A stretch of DNA of 36,011 nucleotides from Candidatus Omnitrophota bacterium (lineage in GTDB: Bacteria; Omnitrophota; Omnitrophia; Omnitrophales; Aquincolibacteriaceae): assembly GCA_016196545.1 (NCBI GenBank), contig JACPXM010000004.1:1-36011 (forward strand). The letters run 5' to 3'. The position numbers and the translations under genes were made by a program. Positions 17,695 to 26,250 of this stretch are shown here, piece by piece. Within the stretch, counting starts at the first letter, position 1; each line of letters begins with the position of its first letter. The notes beneath the pieces are model-generated. The model was not told where the DNA came from. It ran no database searches and worked only from the letters and a program-made list of their open reading frames with translations.

Positions 17695-18126
17695 ATGCGA
17701 TGGCTTTTATTGGATGAAGTGGTTGAAATCATAAAGGGTAAAAAAGCGCGGGCGCGAAGCCACCTTTCAAACTCTGCTTTCAGCCCTGAAGTTCTCATGA
17801 TTGAAATGATGGCGCAAACTGCAGGACTTTTGTTCGGGGCCGAGTCGAATTTCCGCGAGGATTTAATTTTCGCTAAAATTGAATCGATGGAATTCAAGCC
17901 GCCCTTTCCTTACGGTGATGAATTATCAATTTATGCCGAGTCCTCAGAAATACGTCCAGAAGGTGGCTGGCTAAACACTTCCATTTATTGCCAGAACGAC
18001 TGTCTCGGACAGGGAAGAATCCTTCTCATGAATGTGGGGCGCCTTTTATCCGGTCACCCCGAGCCCCTCACATTTCACGCGGGGTTTATGGACCATTTTA
18101 AAGTCAAAGAGAAATTGCATTCATGA
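17695..18126 (+). CDS. Second hotdog-fold dehydratase, FabZ/ApeP-like
   Basis: The 143-residue protein has ARSHLSNSAFSPEVLMIEMMAQTAG. Aligned to FabZ, His23 and Glu37 fall exactly on the catalytic His and Glu (spacing 14), although the HFPG motif itself is lost (HLSN). It then has LIFAKIESMEFKPPFPYGDEL, the usual strand and 'GD' turn. This divergent hotdog form resembles second dehydratases of aryl-polyene-type clusters and could act on a particular chain length, or bind rather than dehydrate. I choose ATG 17695, 8 bp after the PPTase stop; the frame is open from 17620, but that part overlaps the PPTase. It overlaps the next gene by 4 bp (ATGA). Confidence 0.72.
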   Translation: MRWLLLDEVVEIIKGKKARARSHLSNSAFSPEVLMIEMMAQTAGLLFGAESNFREDLIFAKIESMEFKPPFPYGDELSIYAESSEIRPEGGWLNTSIYCQNDCLGQGRILLMNVGRLLSGHPEPLTFHAGFMDHFKVKEKLHS

Positions 18127-19412
18127 AACAACGAATCGCGATAACGGGTATGGGTTTGATCACCTCGTGCGGGCTGGGCGTCGAGCCCTATTGGGAAGCC
18201 GTGAGCCGCGGGTTGTCCTACCTTGGTTATTTTTCAGATCCTTCTTATCAAAATTCCCCGGTTCGCATTGGCGGCCAGATCCGAGATTTTAACCCGATTG
18301 CGTTTGTAAAATCCCGAAAATCCCTAAAATTAATGTCCCGTGAAATACAGTTGGCCGTTGCTGCGAGTCAGCTTGCGGTTCAGGATTCCGGCCTTGATTT
18401 ATCTCAGGTGAACCGCGACCGGTTTGGAATTTCCATTGGGACCGGAATCATCAATAGCGAGCTGGATGAAGTCGGTTTGGGTATAAAAAATGGTTTGACG
18501 GACGAGGGGGAGTTTTGTTTTCAAAAATTCGGGCAAAGCGGTATCCGCTCGCTCTATCCTCTTTGGCTTTTAAAATATCTTCCCAATATGCCAGCCTGCC
18601 ATATTTCTATCGCGCATGGACTGCGCGGGCCCAGTAATACCATTACGACCTCTTCGGCAGCCGGGACCCAGGCTATCGGTGAAGCCTGCCGCATTATTGA
18701 GCGCGGTGACGCGGATTTAATGCTTTGCGGCGGCACAGATTCAAAAATCAACGCCATGGGACTGGCGAGATTTAATTCGCTTGGGCTTTTGTCCTTTCAT
18801 AATCATATTCCGCAAAAGGCCTATTGTCCTTTTGACAGGTGCCATGATGGAATCATTTTGGGGGAAGGTGCGGGACTGCTCGTCTTGGAGGGTTGGGAGC
18901 ATGCCCGGCGCCGGAGTGCCCGCATTTACGCGGAGATCGTCGGTTACGGTTCCTCTTCGGATTTTAATTATGATCCGAAGCATCCTGAGGATTTTACGGG
19001 CAAAAGGCAGGCCATGATGGGTGCGCTTCAGGATGCGGCCATGGCTCCAAATGAAATTGGATTTTTGCTGGCGAATGGAAGCGGCATTCCTTTGGAAGAC
19101 ATCCAGGAATCGCATGCCATTCAATCGGTATTTCAATCCGCGCTGAGTGAGATTAAGGTAACGGGGGTAAAACCTATCACGGGCCATGTGGTGTATGGGG
19201 CGGGGGGGGTCGAACTCGCGGCCGGCATTATGGCCTTGCGGGAGGGCAGGGTACCGCCGCTTGCAAATCTGGATGTGCCCGATCCGGAATGTGATCTTCC
19301 CTTCGCAAAAAAGGCGGAAAGCTCTGAAGCGAAGTCTTTTTTATTTAATTCTTTCGGCTTTGGCGGACAAAATGCTGCCCTTGTCGTGGCGCAGACGGAT
19401 TCCCGTGATTGA
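18123..19412 (+). CDS. Ketosynthase homologue without active Cys, CLF-like
   Basis: This 429-residue thiolase-fold protein is of the FabF/KAS II type (ITGMGLITSCGLG, GPSNTITTSSAAGTQAIGEA, FDRCHDGIILGEGAGLLVLE, FLFNSFGFGGQNAALV). Aligned on FabF, the nucleophile Cys is Ser178 and the first active-site His is Asn318 (LANGSGIP instead of NAHGTST); the second His is kept (H355, TGHVVYGAGGVE). So it should not condense by itself. In type II polyketide and aryl-polyene systems such a partner is the chain-length factor that forms a heterodimer with an active ketosynthase. The next gene is an intact ketosynthase overlapping by 8 bp, the usual KS/CLF arrangement, here with the CLF-like gene first. Confidence 0.87.
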   Translation: MKQRIAITGMGLITSCGLGVEPYWEAVSRGLSYLGYFSDPSYQNSPVRIGGQIRDFNPIAFVKSRKSLKLMSREIQLAVAASQLAVQDSGLDLSQVNRDRFGISIGTGIINSELDEVGLGIKNGLTDEGEFCFQKFGQSGIRSLYPLWLLKYLPNMPACHISIAHGLRGPSNTITTSSAAGTQAIGEACRIIERGDADLMLCGGTDSKINAMGLARFNSLGLLSFHNHIPQKAYCPFDRCHDGIILGEGAGLLVLEGWEHARRRSARIYAEIVGYGSSSDFNYDPKHPEDFTGKRQAMMGALQDAAMAPNEIGFLLANGSGIPLEDIQESHAIQSVFQSALSEIKVTGVKPITGHVVYGAGGVELAAGIMALREGRVPPLANLDVPDPECDLPFAKKAESSEAKSFLFNSFGFGGQNAALVVAQTDSRD

Positions 19413-20733
19413 AAAATCTTATTCTCCATTAACGGCACGGCGTGTGGTGATCACAGGCATGGGTGCTGTCACTCCCTTGGGGCTTTCGGTGCGCGAGATT
19501 TGGCCTCGTATGATCGAAGGCCATTCGGGGATTGGGCCTATCACGCTTTTTGACGCTTCTGAATTTCCCACCCGGATTGCGGGGGAGGTTAAGGGCTTCG
19601 ACTTCAACGCCTGGCTCGAGCGTGATTCCGCGCTGCAATTTGCCGGCCGCGGGACTTTTTTCGCTTTGAAGGCCGCAGAGGAGGCCTTCCGCGATTCCCA
19701 CCTGCGTTCCTTTAATATCAATCCCGATCGATTTGGAATCTATTTCGGTGCTGGGGATAGCGGGAGCGAATTTATTCCATTTGTGGAAATGGTGAAATCC
19801 TCTTTTTCAAATGCTTCCTCCGTGAACCCAGATTTGGTGGATAAAGGCCTTTTTGTCGGGCATTCCACGGAAAAAATGCATGGTCGCAAGGAGCTTGAAA
19901 TGCAGCCGTTTATGACAGTAGCGCATCTGGCGCGGCGTTTTGACATTCGCGGCCCCGTTTCCAACTGCCTTACGGCGTGCGCTGCTTCGTCCCAAGCCAT
20001 TGGTGAAGCGAGTGAATGGATTCGACGTGGGGATGCAGACATTGTGATGAGTGGAGGCGCGCATTCCATGGTTTATCCGCTTGGGATCGCCGGATTCAGC
20101 TCCCTTACTGTACTCTCTTCCTATAACGAGGACCCCGCTAAGGCTTCGCGTCCCTTCGATAAGAGGCGAGATGGTTTTGTGCTTGCAGAAGGGGCCGGAG
20201 TGGTTCTTCTCGAAGAATTACAGCATGCCCTAAAACGCCACGCCCGCATTTACGGAGAAATTATTGGTTATGGTTCAACGACGGATGCCTACCGACTGAC
20301 GGATATGGATCCGATTGGAGTGGGTGGGGCTCGGGCCATTGAAATGGCGCTAAAAAAGGCGCATCTTACAGCAGATGACATTAATTATATTAATGCCCAT
20401 GGGACCGCGACCTCGGTGAATGACGCCATTGAGACCTTGGTCATTAAAAAAGTTTTAGGGGCTAAAGCCTATGAAATACCGGTGAGCTCGATCAAGTCGA
20501 TGATAGGTCATATGATTGCTGCCGCCGGTGTCATGGAAGTGATTACTTGCTTGCTTGCGATGAAAGATAAAGTGATTCCTCCGACTATTAATTACGAGGA
20601 GCCGGACCCCGATTGCGATCTCGATTATGTGCCGAATCTTGCCCGCGAAAAGGAGGTCAAGGTTGCGCTTTCCAATTCCTTTGGATTTGGAGGGCAAAAT
20701 ATATGCCTGGCCCTATCCCGCTATGATGAATAA
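19405..20733 (+). CDS. Beta-ketoacyl-ACP synthase, catalytically intact
   Basis: The 442-residue KAS II-type enzyme has all three catalytic residues: Cys192 in LTACAASSQAIGEA, His332 in INAHGTAT and His369 in SMIGHMIAAAG. It condenses an acyl chain with malonyl-ACP and probably works as a heterodimer with the preceding CLF-like protein. Residues 130-175 form a longer than usual loop (SSFSNASSVNPDLVDKGLF and following) before the nucleophile motif. I start at GTG 19405, which overlaps the previous stop by 8 bp; the open frame to 19186 is antisense-free but lies inside the upstream gene and has no KS similarity. It overlaps the reductase gene by 11 bp. Confidence 0.92.
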   Translation: MIEKSYSPLTARRVVITGMGAVTPLGLSVREIWPRMIEGHSGIGPITLFDASEFPTRIAGEVKGFDFNAWLERDSALQFAGRGTFFALKAAEEAFRDSHLRSFNINPDRFGIYFGAGDSGSEFIPFVEMVKSSFSNASSVNPDLVDKGLFVGHSTEKMHGRKELEMQPFMTVAHLARRFDIRGPVSNCLTACAASSQAIGEASEWIRRGDADIVMSGGAHSMVYPLGIAGFSSLTVLSSYNEDPAKASRPFDKRRDGFVLAEGAGVVLLEELQHALKRHARIYGEIIGYGSTTDAYRLTDMDPIGVGGARAIEMALKKAHLTADDINYINAHGTATSVNDAIETLVIKKVLGAKAYEIPVSSIKSMIGHMIAAAGVMEVITCLLAMKDKVIPPTINYEEPDPDCDLDYVPNLAREKEVKVALSNSFGFGGQNICLALSRYDE

Positions 20734-21838
20734 TCCCGCTCCTTCTTCCCGTTTTATTTTTCTCACGGGTTCCACTGGTTGCCTTGGCAAAGAGCTCCTC
20801 CGCCGTCTGCTTGCCTCTCCGGAAGTCAAACTGGGGCTCTTGATACGGCGCAAAGGTCGGCATTCCTGCTGGGATAGGGCGCGAAAAATCCTAGCGGCTT
20901 TTGAACTGGATTATTTGCTTGGAACACGCGTTGAAGTCTTTGACGGTGATATTACGATGCCTGATTTTGGGCTCGATCAAGAAGAACTGGATTTTTTGCG
21001 CCGCCGCACCGATGAGTTTTATCATGTCGCCGCGCTGACGGCTTTAAATGGTTCTGAAGAAGATTGCCGGGAGATAAACACGGAAGGCTCCCGCAGAGCG
21101 CTTCAAATGGCCTGGGATTTTCGCAATCACGGACGGTTGAACCGGTTTGTTTATTACAGCACGGCCTTTGTGGCCGGAAGCCTGCAAACTTATAAGGCGC
21201 TCGAAGACTCACTTCCCGAACAGCCGGCCCATGCGAATTTTTACGAGTCCAGCAAATATCAAGCGGAATTGTTGGTGCGCCAGGCCATAAGCGCAGGACT
21301 TCCTTGCACGATTTTTCGCCCCAGTATTGTCGTTGGGAATTCACAAACCGGAGAAGTTTCGGAATTTAATGTGATTTATCCTTTTATGCGTCTTTTTGTC
21401 CACGGGGTTCTCTCCACATTGCCTTCCCGGCTCGAACATTCTTTCAACATTGTTCCGATTGACTATGTGATTGAGGCCTCTCTTGCCATTGTCAGAATAC
21501 CTCAATCGATCGGCAAGACGTTTCATCTGGTGACGGAGACACCGCCTTCCGTTGCGGATTTATTCCGGCTTCGCGAAAGCGATTATTCTTTCGTGCCTCC
21601 GGTTCGGTTGGTGGATCCGGATCATTTTCGCAAGGAGGGCCTCTCGGCCGATGAGCAGTTGGTTTTTGAAATGCTTCAGCCTTATCTGGGCTATTTAAAC
21701 GGCGAACTCAGTTTTGATACGACCAATACCCGAAACGCACTCGAAGGCACACGGATTACCCCACCCAAAACCGATCAGGTTTTTCTTAAACGGTTGTTTC
21801 AATATGCCGTTGAGACGGGCTATTTAGTCGTAAAATAA
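20723..21838 (+). CDS. Thioester / fatty-acyl reductase (NAD_binding_4)
   Basis: This 371-residue extended-SDR protein begins FIFLTGSTGCLGKELLRRLL (NAD(P)-binding TGxTGxxG, residues 15-22). It continues with the male-sterility/thioester-reductase pattern: VFDGDITMPDFGLD, EFYHVAALT, INTEGSRRALQMA, FVYYSTAFVAG and NFYESSKYQAELLV with catalytic Tyr174 and Lys178. Such domains release a carrier-bound acyl chain as aldehyde or alcohol, as in carboxylate reductases, NRPS/PKS terminal domains and the heterocyst glycolipid protein HglB. The start is ATG 20723 or 20726, both overlapping the ketosynthase end. It is the last gene of the forward run and meets the glycosyltransferase tail to tail (7 bp gap). 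An epimerase role is an alternative. Confidence 0.82.
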   Translation: MMNNPAPSSRFIFLTGSTGCLGKELLRRLLASPEVKLGLLIRRKGRHSCWDRARKILAAFELDYLLGTRVEVFDGDITMPDFGLDQEELDFLRRRTDEFYHVAALTALNGSEEDCREINTEGSRRALQMAWDFRNHGRLNRFVYYSTAFVAGSLQTYKALEDSLPEQPAHANFYESSKYQAELLVRQAISAGLPCTIFRPSIVVGNSQTGEVSEFNVIYPFMRLFVHGVLSTLPSRLEHSFNIVPIDYVIEASLAIVRIPQSIGKTFHLVTETPPSVADLFRLRESDYSFVPPVRLVDPDHFRKEGLSADEQLVFEMLQPYLGYLNGELSFDTTNTRNALEGTRITPPKTDQVFLKRLFQYAVETGYLVVK

Positions 21839-21845
21839 AAGCCCC

Positions 21846-23000
21846 TTACCGCCAGCTTGTTTTGCCACGCGTGAATGCGATCCAAAAACTATTCCAAAGA
21901 ATTCCGCTTAAAATTAACGCTGCAAGAGAATGGACTAGGCTATAGCGAATCGGGGCCCTGACAATACCATAGCCGAGCATACAAACGGTGGTAATTAAAA
22001 CATTCAGGAGAAACCATGCTCCCCAAGGGCCCTGCCATACACTTTTTTCGTTCGAAAACATGAGGGCCGCTGTGACTCCCATAAAAATGAAAAAGGGGAG
22101 AGCGGAAAAAAACAAAAGATTAAGAGTCTTTATGAGTAATCTCACCGGATTTTGTTCAAAGGCGTGAAGATAAATACGCCTCCAGCCCTTCCAAAGAGAC
22201 TCGAAATTATCGTACATGCGTGTTCCGTAAACCTCGGTTCCCAGAGCACACTGGACTTTCGCACCGCTTTGCTTTGCTTTCTTCATCAATGCAAAATCCT
22301 CCAGAAAAGCTTCCCGGACGGATTCATGCCTGCCCAATGATTCATACAATTTACGGCGTATGAGAAGATATTGACCGTTCGCGAAGGCAAGCGGGTCGGT
22401 GGGATCATTGATTCGCTCAATGGGAAACCAAAGGCCGATATAACACATGGCAGCCGGTTGAATAAGATGCTCGCAGAATCCCTCCATAAGGGCTTCCGGT
22501 AAGAGAGTCAAAAAGGAAACCCCATGCCTTTGAGCGTGAGCCAGCGCAAGCCTAAGTCCCGCGGGTTTATGGCGTGTGTCGGCATCCGTGAAGAGGAGCC
22601 AATCTCCCGTTGCGTCCAGAGACCCGTGATGCAGGGCATAATTCTTTCCGGTCCATCCTCCCGGTGTGGCTGAAGTTGCCCGAGGCTGGATTTGCGGAGT
22701 CATAGAGGCTAACAAGGCAGGGGTTCGGTCACTGGATTCATTATCGATGGCGAAAATCTCTTTGGGCTCATAATCTTGAAGGACGAGAGACTCTAGACAG
22801 GCTGCAATATTTTTTTCTTCATTTTTCGCTGGGACGAGAATGGAAACCCGTTCCGGACAAGGGGCGTGTGATTCAGGCTGAGGGTTTTTTGAGATAACCG
22901 GTAGCTTTCTAAGCGTGAAAAGAGCCCGCCCCGAACGATACAGCCAGACTAGGGAGCTTGCGGCAAAAAGACACCAAAGTGAAACGGAAATAAATTGCAT
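21846..23000 (-). CDS. GT2-family glycosyltransferase, membrane-bound
   Basis: This 384-residue protein has an N-terminal membrane anchor (residues 1-22). The GT-A domain begins VSILVPAKNEEKNIAACLESL (52-72), with IDNESSDRT and the metal-binding LLFTDADTRH (DAD 139-141), and includes the acceptor-site acid in FLEDFALMKKAK. Three to four C-terminal membrane helices follow. The pattern GGWTGKNYALHHG resembles hopanoid-associated HpnB-like and carotenoid glycosyltransferases, which modify lipid acceptors at the inner face. The start is ATG 23000; the frame continues to 23291 but that part is antisense to the exporter. It lies between the reductase and the exporter, so glycosylation of the cluster's released alcohol is plausible but inferred. 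It is divergent from the exporter with 42 bp between starts. Confidence 0.8.
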   Translation of the reverse strand: MQFISVSLWCLFAASSLVWLYRSGRALFTLRKLPVISKNPQPESHAPCPERVSILVPAKNEEKNIAACLESLVLQDYEPKEIFAIDNESSDRTPALLASMTPQIQPRATSATPGGWTGKNYALHHGSLDATGDWLLFTDADTRHKPAGLRLALAHAQRHGVSFLTLLPEALMEGFCEHLIQPAAMCYIGLWFPIERINDPTDPLAFANGQYLLIRRKLYESLGRHESVREAFLEDFALMKKAKQSGAKVQCALGTEVYGTRMYDNFESLWKGWRRIYLHAFEQNPVRLLIKTLNLLFFSALPFFIFMGVTAALMFSNEKSVWQGPWGAWFLLNVLITTVCMLGYGIVRAPIRYSLVHSLAALILSGILWNSFWIAFTRGKTSWR

Positions 23001-23042
23001 TTTCGAAGTGATTTTATCATAGAATAAGCCGAAAATTAAATC

Positions 23043-25385
23043 ATGCTTCTCTTTCGCAAAATAGCCGAATTCATCCTCCTTTTGAAGTGGCCCATTCTCC
23101 TTTGTTTCGTTCTCATCAGTTTGCTTATGATGAATGCGGCCTTTAAACTTCAAATCGATCCTTCCATGGAGCCCCTCTTTATCAAAGGCTCCGAAGAGTA
23201 TCGCTATTATCAAGAATACAACCTCCGCTATGGAAGCGATGAAATGATCGCTGTGGCCATGGCGACCCCCGACCTTTTTACCGTACGCCATTTGGCCAAG
23301 CTTGAGGAGCTCACCTCCAGTTTAAAAAAATTTCCGCAGGTTGAAAAGGTCATGAGCCTGGCATCCGTCATGGATATCAAACACAAATTCATGGGAGTCA
23401 AAATCGTCCCGGCCCTTGAAGCCTTTTTTGAGGGGGAAGAATCCCTCACCGAACTCCGGAAAAACATTCTCTCCAACCCTCTCTTCGTCCACAATCTTGT
23501 TTCTGCGGACGGGAAAATTGCAAACCTTGTCGTTTATTTAAAAACCACAGGTCCGGATAAGGCAAAAGGGGCAGGCTTATTCATTAAAGAGCTCCAGCAG
23601 CTCCTTAAAAAGGAAGCAAGGGAAGGAGTTGAGTTTTACATGGCCGGCTCTCCGGTCGAGCAGTATGAATTTATCAGCCTGATCCGCCGCGACCAGTTTC
23701 TCTTTGTCCCTTTAATCGCACTTTTATTGATTGTTACAACGCTCATCATTTACCGAAGTTTTGCCTGCATGATCCTTTCCATGACCATTGTCTTTATGAC
23801 GCTCACGTGGACACTCGGTACGATTTCCTTGTTGGGCAAGGAACTTAATTTGATGACTTCGCTGCTTGCACCCGTCATCATGATTATTGCGGTTGTCAAC
23901 ACGGTCTATCTCATGAATCTTTTCTTTGAGATTCGCCCTCATCATCCGAGCATGCGCTATTCCGTGATCCTGACCATTGAGCAGCTCGGGGTACCTTCCT
24001 TTTTGACCCATATGACGACGTTTCTCGGATTTTTTTCTTTAGCCCTCAATTCCATTCCCGCGATTCGGAGTTTTGGAATATTCGCAGCCGTGGGCACTTT
24101 TTATTCTTACGTGATTGAACTTGTGATGACGACCATTCTTCTTCCCATTCTTCCGTACCGCCGTTTGCGCGAATTTTTTGATGAGCGGAAATTTTTTAAC
24201 CGCATTGTCATCAATTTTTTGGAAAACCTCGAGGCCCATTGGAAATGGGTCATTTTGGCGGGCGCTGCACTAACGTTCATTTTTTCGGTGATCGGAATCT
24301 CGAAAATCCGTGTCGATACGAATATTGTCAAACAAATGAAACCCGATGTTCCCTTGGCAGTAGCCACGCGGTTCATTGATGAAAATCTGACCGGTGTTTA
24401 CTCGCTTGGATTTGTTATGAGAAGAAAGAACGGCGGCACTTTTGTGGATTATGAAACCCTTGAGAAAGTGGACCGCTTTGTTCAATACCTTGAGTCGAAG
24501 CCTGAAATTCCAAAGGCGAACTCTTTGACGACGCTTTTAAAGAAAATTAATGCGGCCAAGGAAGGCGAAATGACAGAAATGAAAATAACGAGCGATCCGG
24601 AAATGTTGGAGAGGTATTTTAAGGGTATCAGTGAATCCGAGGATCCGGAGGTATGGAAGTATATCTCCACCGATTTGAGAGAGATGCGTATCGAGGCTCG
24701 CATGAAGGCGGTTGGGACGACGGAAGGTGCCGCCGTGGAACGGGATATCCTTCAGTACCTCGACCAGCAATTAGGTCACGATTTTGATTATCATGTGACG
24801 GGAAATGTGGTTTTGCTCGGAAAGATTGCTGAAGAGCTTGTCCAGGAGCAAGCCAAGAGTTTCGGTTTTGCATTCGCAGCCATCTTGATTTTAATCACAC
24901 TGATTTTCCGTTCGCTCCTGATGGGTCTTTTAGCAGCAGTTCCCAATCTTATTCCGATTCTTGCGGTTTACGCGGTTACGGGATTTATGGGTATTGAGCT
25001 CTCTTCAGCGACGGCGATGATTGCCAGCATTGTCCTGGGGCTTGTCGTGGACGCCTCCATTCAGTTCCTCTATCGTTTTCGTCATGAGTTCAAACGTCGC
25101 TTCCATTATTTGCAGTCGTTGCATCATACTTACCGGAATATGGGGCAGTCCATGATCATTTCGACGATTATTCTTTGTGCGGGTTTTGGTTCCAGCGTCT
25201 TTTCGAGCTTTCATCCCACGGTTCACTTCGGATTGATGACAAGTCTTGCAATATTTTTTGCGCTTATTTGTACGTTGATTGTGCTGCCTGTATGTTTGAT
25301 GATGTTGCGGCCCTTTGGGAAGGAAAAGCTCTTTAAAAAGGAGCCTCGGACTGACGAATTTAAAGTGATTGTAACTTCCGATTAA
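23043..25385 (+). CDS. MMPL/RND-superfamily lipid exporter (HAE3-like)
   Basis: The 780-residue inner-membrane protein has the RND two-repeat plan. A membrane helix at about 13-33 is followed by a large periplasmic loop (IDPSMEPLFIKGSEEY and onward), then a five- to six-helix bundle at about 225-390. A second helix lies near 405-425, with a second loop and a last bundle at about 615-765. This size and the short 'LQIDPSMEPLF' entry fit MMPL/HAE3 transporters, which export lipids, hopanoids and aryl polyenes. The motifs GLVVDASIQFLYRF and SLALNSIPAIRSFG are typical of the membrane bundles. The 42-bp gap to the glycosyltransferase must hold both regulatory regions; a weak TAGAAT lies at 23020-23025. 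It overlaps the opposite gene's stop by 3 bp. Confidence 0.88.
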   Translation: MLLFRKIAEFILLLKWPILLCFVLISLLMMNAAFKLQIDPSMEPLFIKGSEEYRYYQEYNLRYGSDEMIAVAMATPDLFTVRHLAKLEELTSSLKKFPQVEKVMSLASVMDIKHKFMGVKIVPALEAFFEGEESLTELRKNILSNPLFVHNLVSADGKIANLVVYLKTTGPDKAKGAGLFIKELQQLLKKEAREGVEFYMAGSPVEQYEFISLIRRDQFLFVPLIALLLIVTTLIIYRSFACMILSMTIVFMTLTWTLGTISLLGKELNLMTSLLAPVIMIIAVVNTVYLMNLFFEIRPHHPSMRYSVILTIEQLGVPSFLTHMTTFLGFFSLALNSIPAIRSFGIFAAVGTFYSYVIELVMTTILLPILPYRRLREFFDERKFFNRIVINFLENLEAHWKWVILAGAALTFIFSVIGISKIRVDTNIVKQMKPDVPLAVATRFIDENLTGVYSLGFVMRRKNGGTFVDYETLEKVDRFVQYLESKPEIPKANSLTTLLKKINAAKEGEMTEMKITSDPEMLERYFKGISESEDPEVWKYISTDLREMRIEARMKAVGTTEGAAVERDILQYLDQQLGHDFDYHVTGNVVLLGKIAEELVQEQAKSFGFAFAAILILITLIFRSLLMGLLAAVPNLIPILAVYAVTGFMGIELSSATAMIASIVLGLVVDASIQFLYRFRHEFKRRFHYLQSLHHTYRNMGQSMIISTIILCAGFGSSVFSSFHPTVHFGLMTSLAIFFALICTLIVLPVCLMMLRPFGKEKLFKKEPRTDEFKVIVTSD

Positions 25386-26119
25386 ACCTTTGCTTGCATG
25401 TTTACGGAGACTTCATTGTCTGCTTGAAGGGGCTCCGAATACCAATCGAAACGGCCCAAATCCGTCTCAGGCAGGGAAGCCAGCGGATCGGAATCTTCAG
25501 GGAGCAAATCCAACCCTAAAATCATAAAATCGGCAAGGTGATTTTCCGTAAAATCAGGATTCGCGATAAGCCGCAGGGAATGAATTTCGGAATACGGAAA
25601 CTTAGACGGAAGTTTAAAGTAAACGTTTTCCGGCTCGACGGATGATTCTAGATACACAAAAAAGGGCCTATCGCGCCGGCCTTCGTCATGATCAAAAACT
25701 ATGGCAAGCTGATTTACGCCCGTGCCCGCGTAGCGAAGGTGAAACCATCGGTTTCTAAGGTCTAATGACTTCTCGAAGACAAGAAAAAAGGATGCGTGTC
25801 CTGAAAGTTCGTCAAATCTTAACCGATAACCCGAACCCTCCAATGCTTGATAGGTCATGGCTCCTTGAAAACCCTCGAGCAAGGGTTTTTTTAGGAGAGA
25901 AATTCCGTTGAGGGGATCCACAAAAGCGGGTTTTTCTGCAAGGCGAAGCGGTGGGGCCAGGGTATTTTTCCCAAAAGTTTCTGTCTCATAATATTTGTTT
26001 TGCACCTCTTCCTCGGTCATTTCACGGAACGGACCCGCGATCCCCTGAGGGGAACTTAGGCTGAGAATACATAATCCAATGATTAGAATTGAAAATTTAT
26101 AGAGTAAATTTATTTTCAT
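25382..26119 (-). CDS. Exported protein of unknown function
   Basis: This 245-residue protein has a clear signal peptide (MKINLLYKF then a hydrophobic core, cleaved near GIAG at about 29). The mature part begins PFREMTEEEVQNKYYETETFGKN and continues as a probable beta-sandwich: alternating hydrophobic strands such as SGYRLRFDELSGHASFFLVFEKSLDL, RWFHLRYAGTG and FFVYLESS. The 'LRYAGTGVNQLAIVFDHDEG' region is reminiscent of carbohydrate-binding jelly-roll modules, but I recognise no family. The start is ATG 26119; the frame runs to 26179 without similarity. It is tail to tail with the exporter, stops overlapping, and 131 bp downstream of the SNase-like gene on the same strand, so it could share that transcript. 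Confidence 0.7.
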   Translation of the reverse strand: MKINLLYKFSILIIGLCILSLSSPQGIAGPFREMTEEEVQNKYYETETFGKNTLAPPLRLAEKPAFVDPLNGISLLKKPLLEGFQGAMTYQALEGSGYRLRFDELSGHASFFLVFEKSLDLRNRWFHLRYAGTGVNQLAIVFDHDEGRRDRPFFVYLESSVEPENVYFKLPSKFPYSEIHSLRLIANPDFTENHLADFMILGLDLLPEDSDPLASLPETDLGRFDWYSEPLQADNEVSVNMQAKV

Positions 26120-26167
26120 GGTGATTTGCGGATGCCCGCCCCCCTGATTTTTTGGCCTAGATTTTTC

Positions 26168-26205
26168 GGTAACTCTCAAAACTTACAATCTGATTAAAGG
26201 TTACC
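26168..26205. repeat. Inverted repeat GGTAAC / GTTACC
   Basis: Arms at 26168-26173 and 26200-26205 flank 26 bp, in the gap between the exported-protein gene and the SNase-like gene. There is no T-run on either side, so it is not a good intrinsic terminator. The same core (GGTAACC/GGTTACC) occurs in the direct repeats at 78-138; this may be chance. Confidence 0.25.
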
Positions 26206-26250
26206 CGACGATGATTGAAAATGCAAAGACCGCTCCAGAGGGTATTGAGT

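Noticed and set aside
23001-23291. 97-residue N-terminal extension of the glycosyltransferase
   Set aside because: It is antisense to the exporter start, and the membrane anchor that normally begins such proteins starts at ATG 23000.
26120-26250. Possible intrinsic terminator after the SNase-like gene
   Set aside because: The only inverted repeat has a 26-nt loop and no T-run in the direction of transcription.
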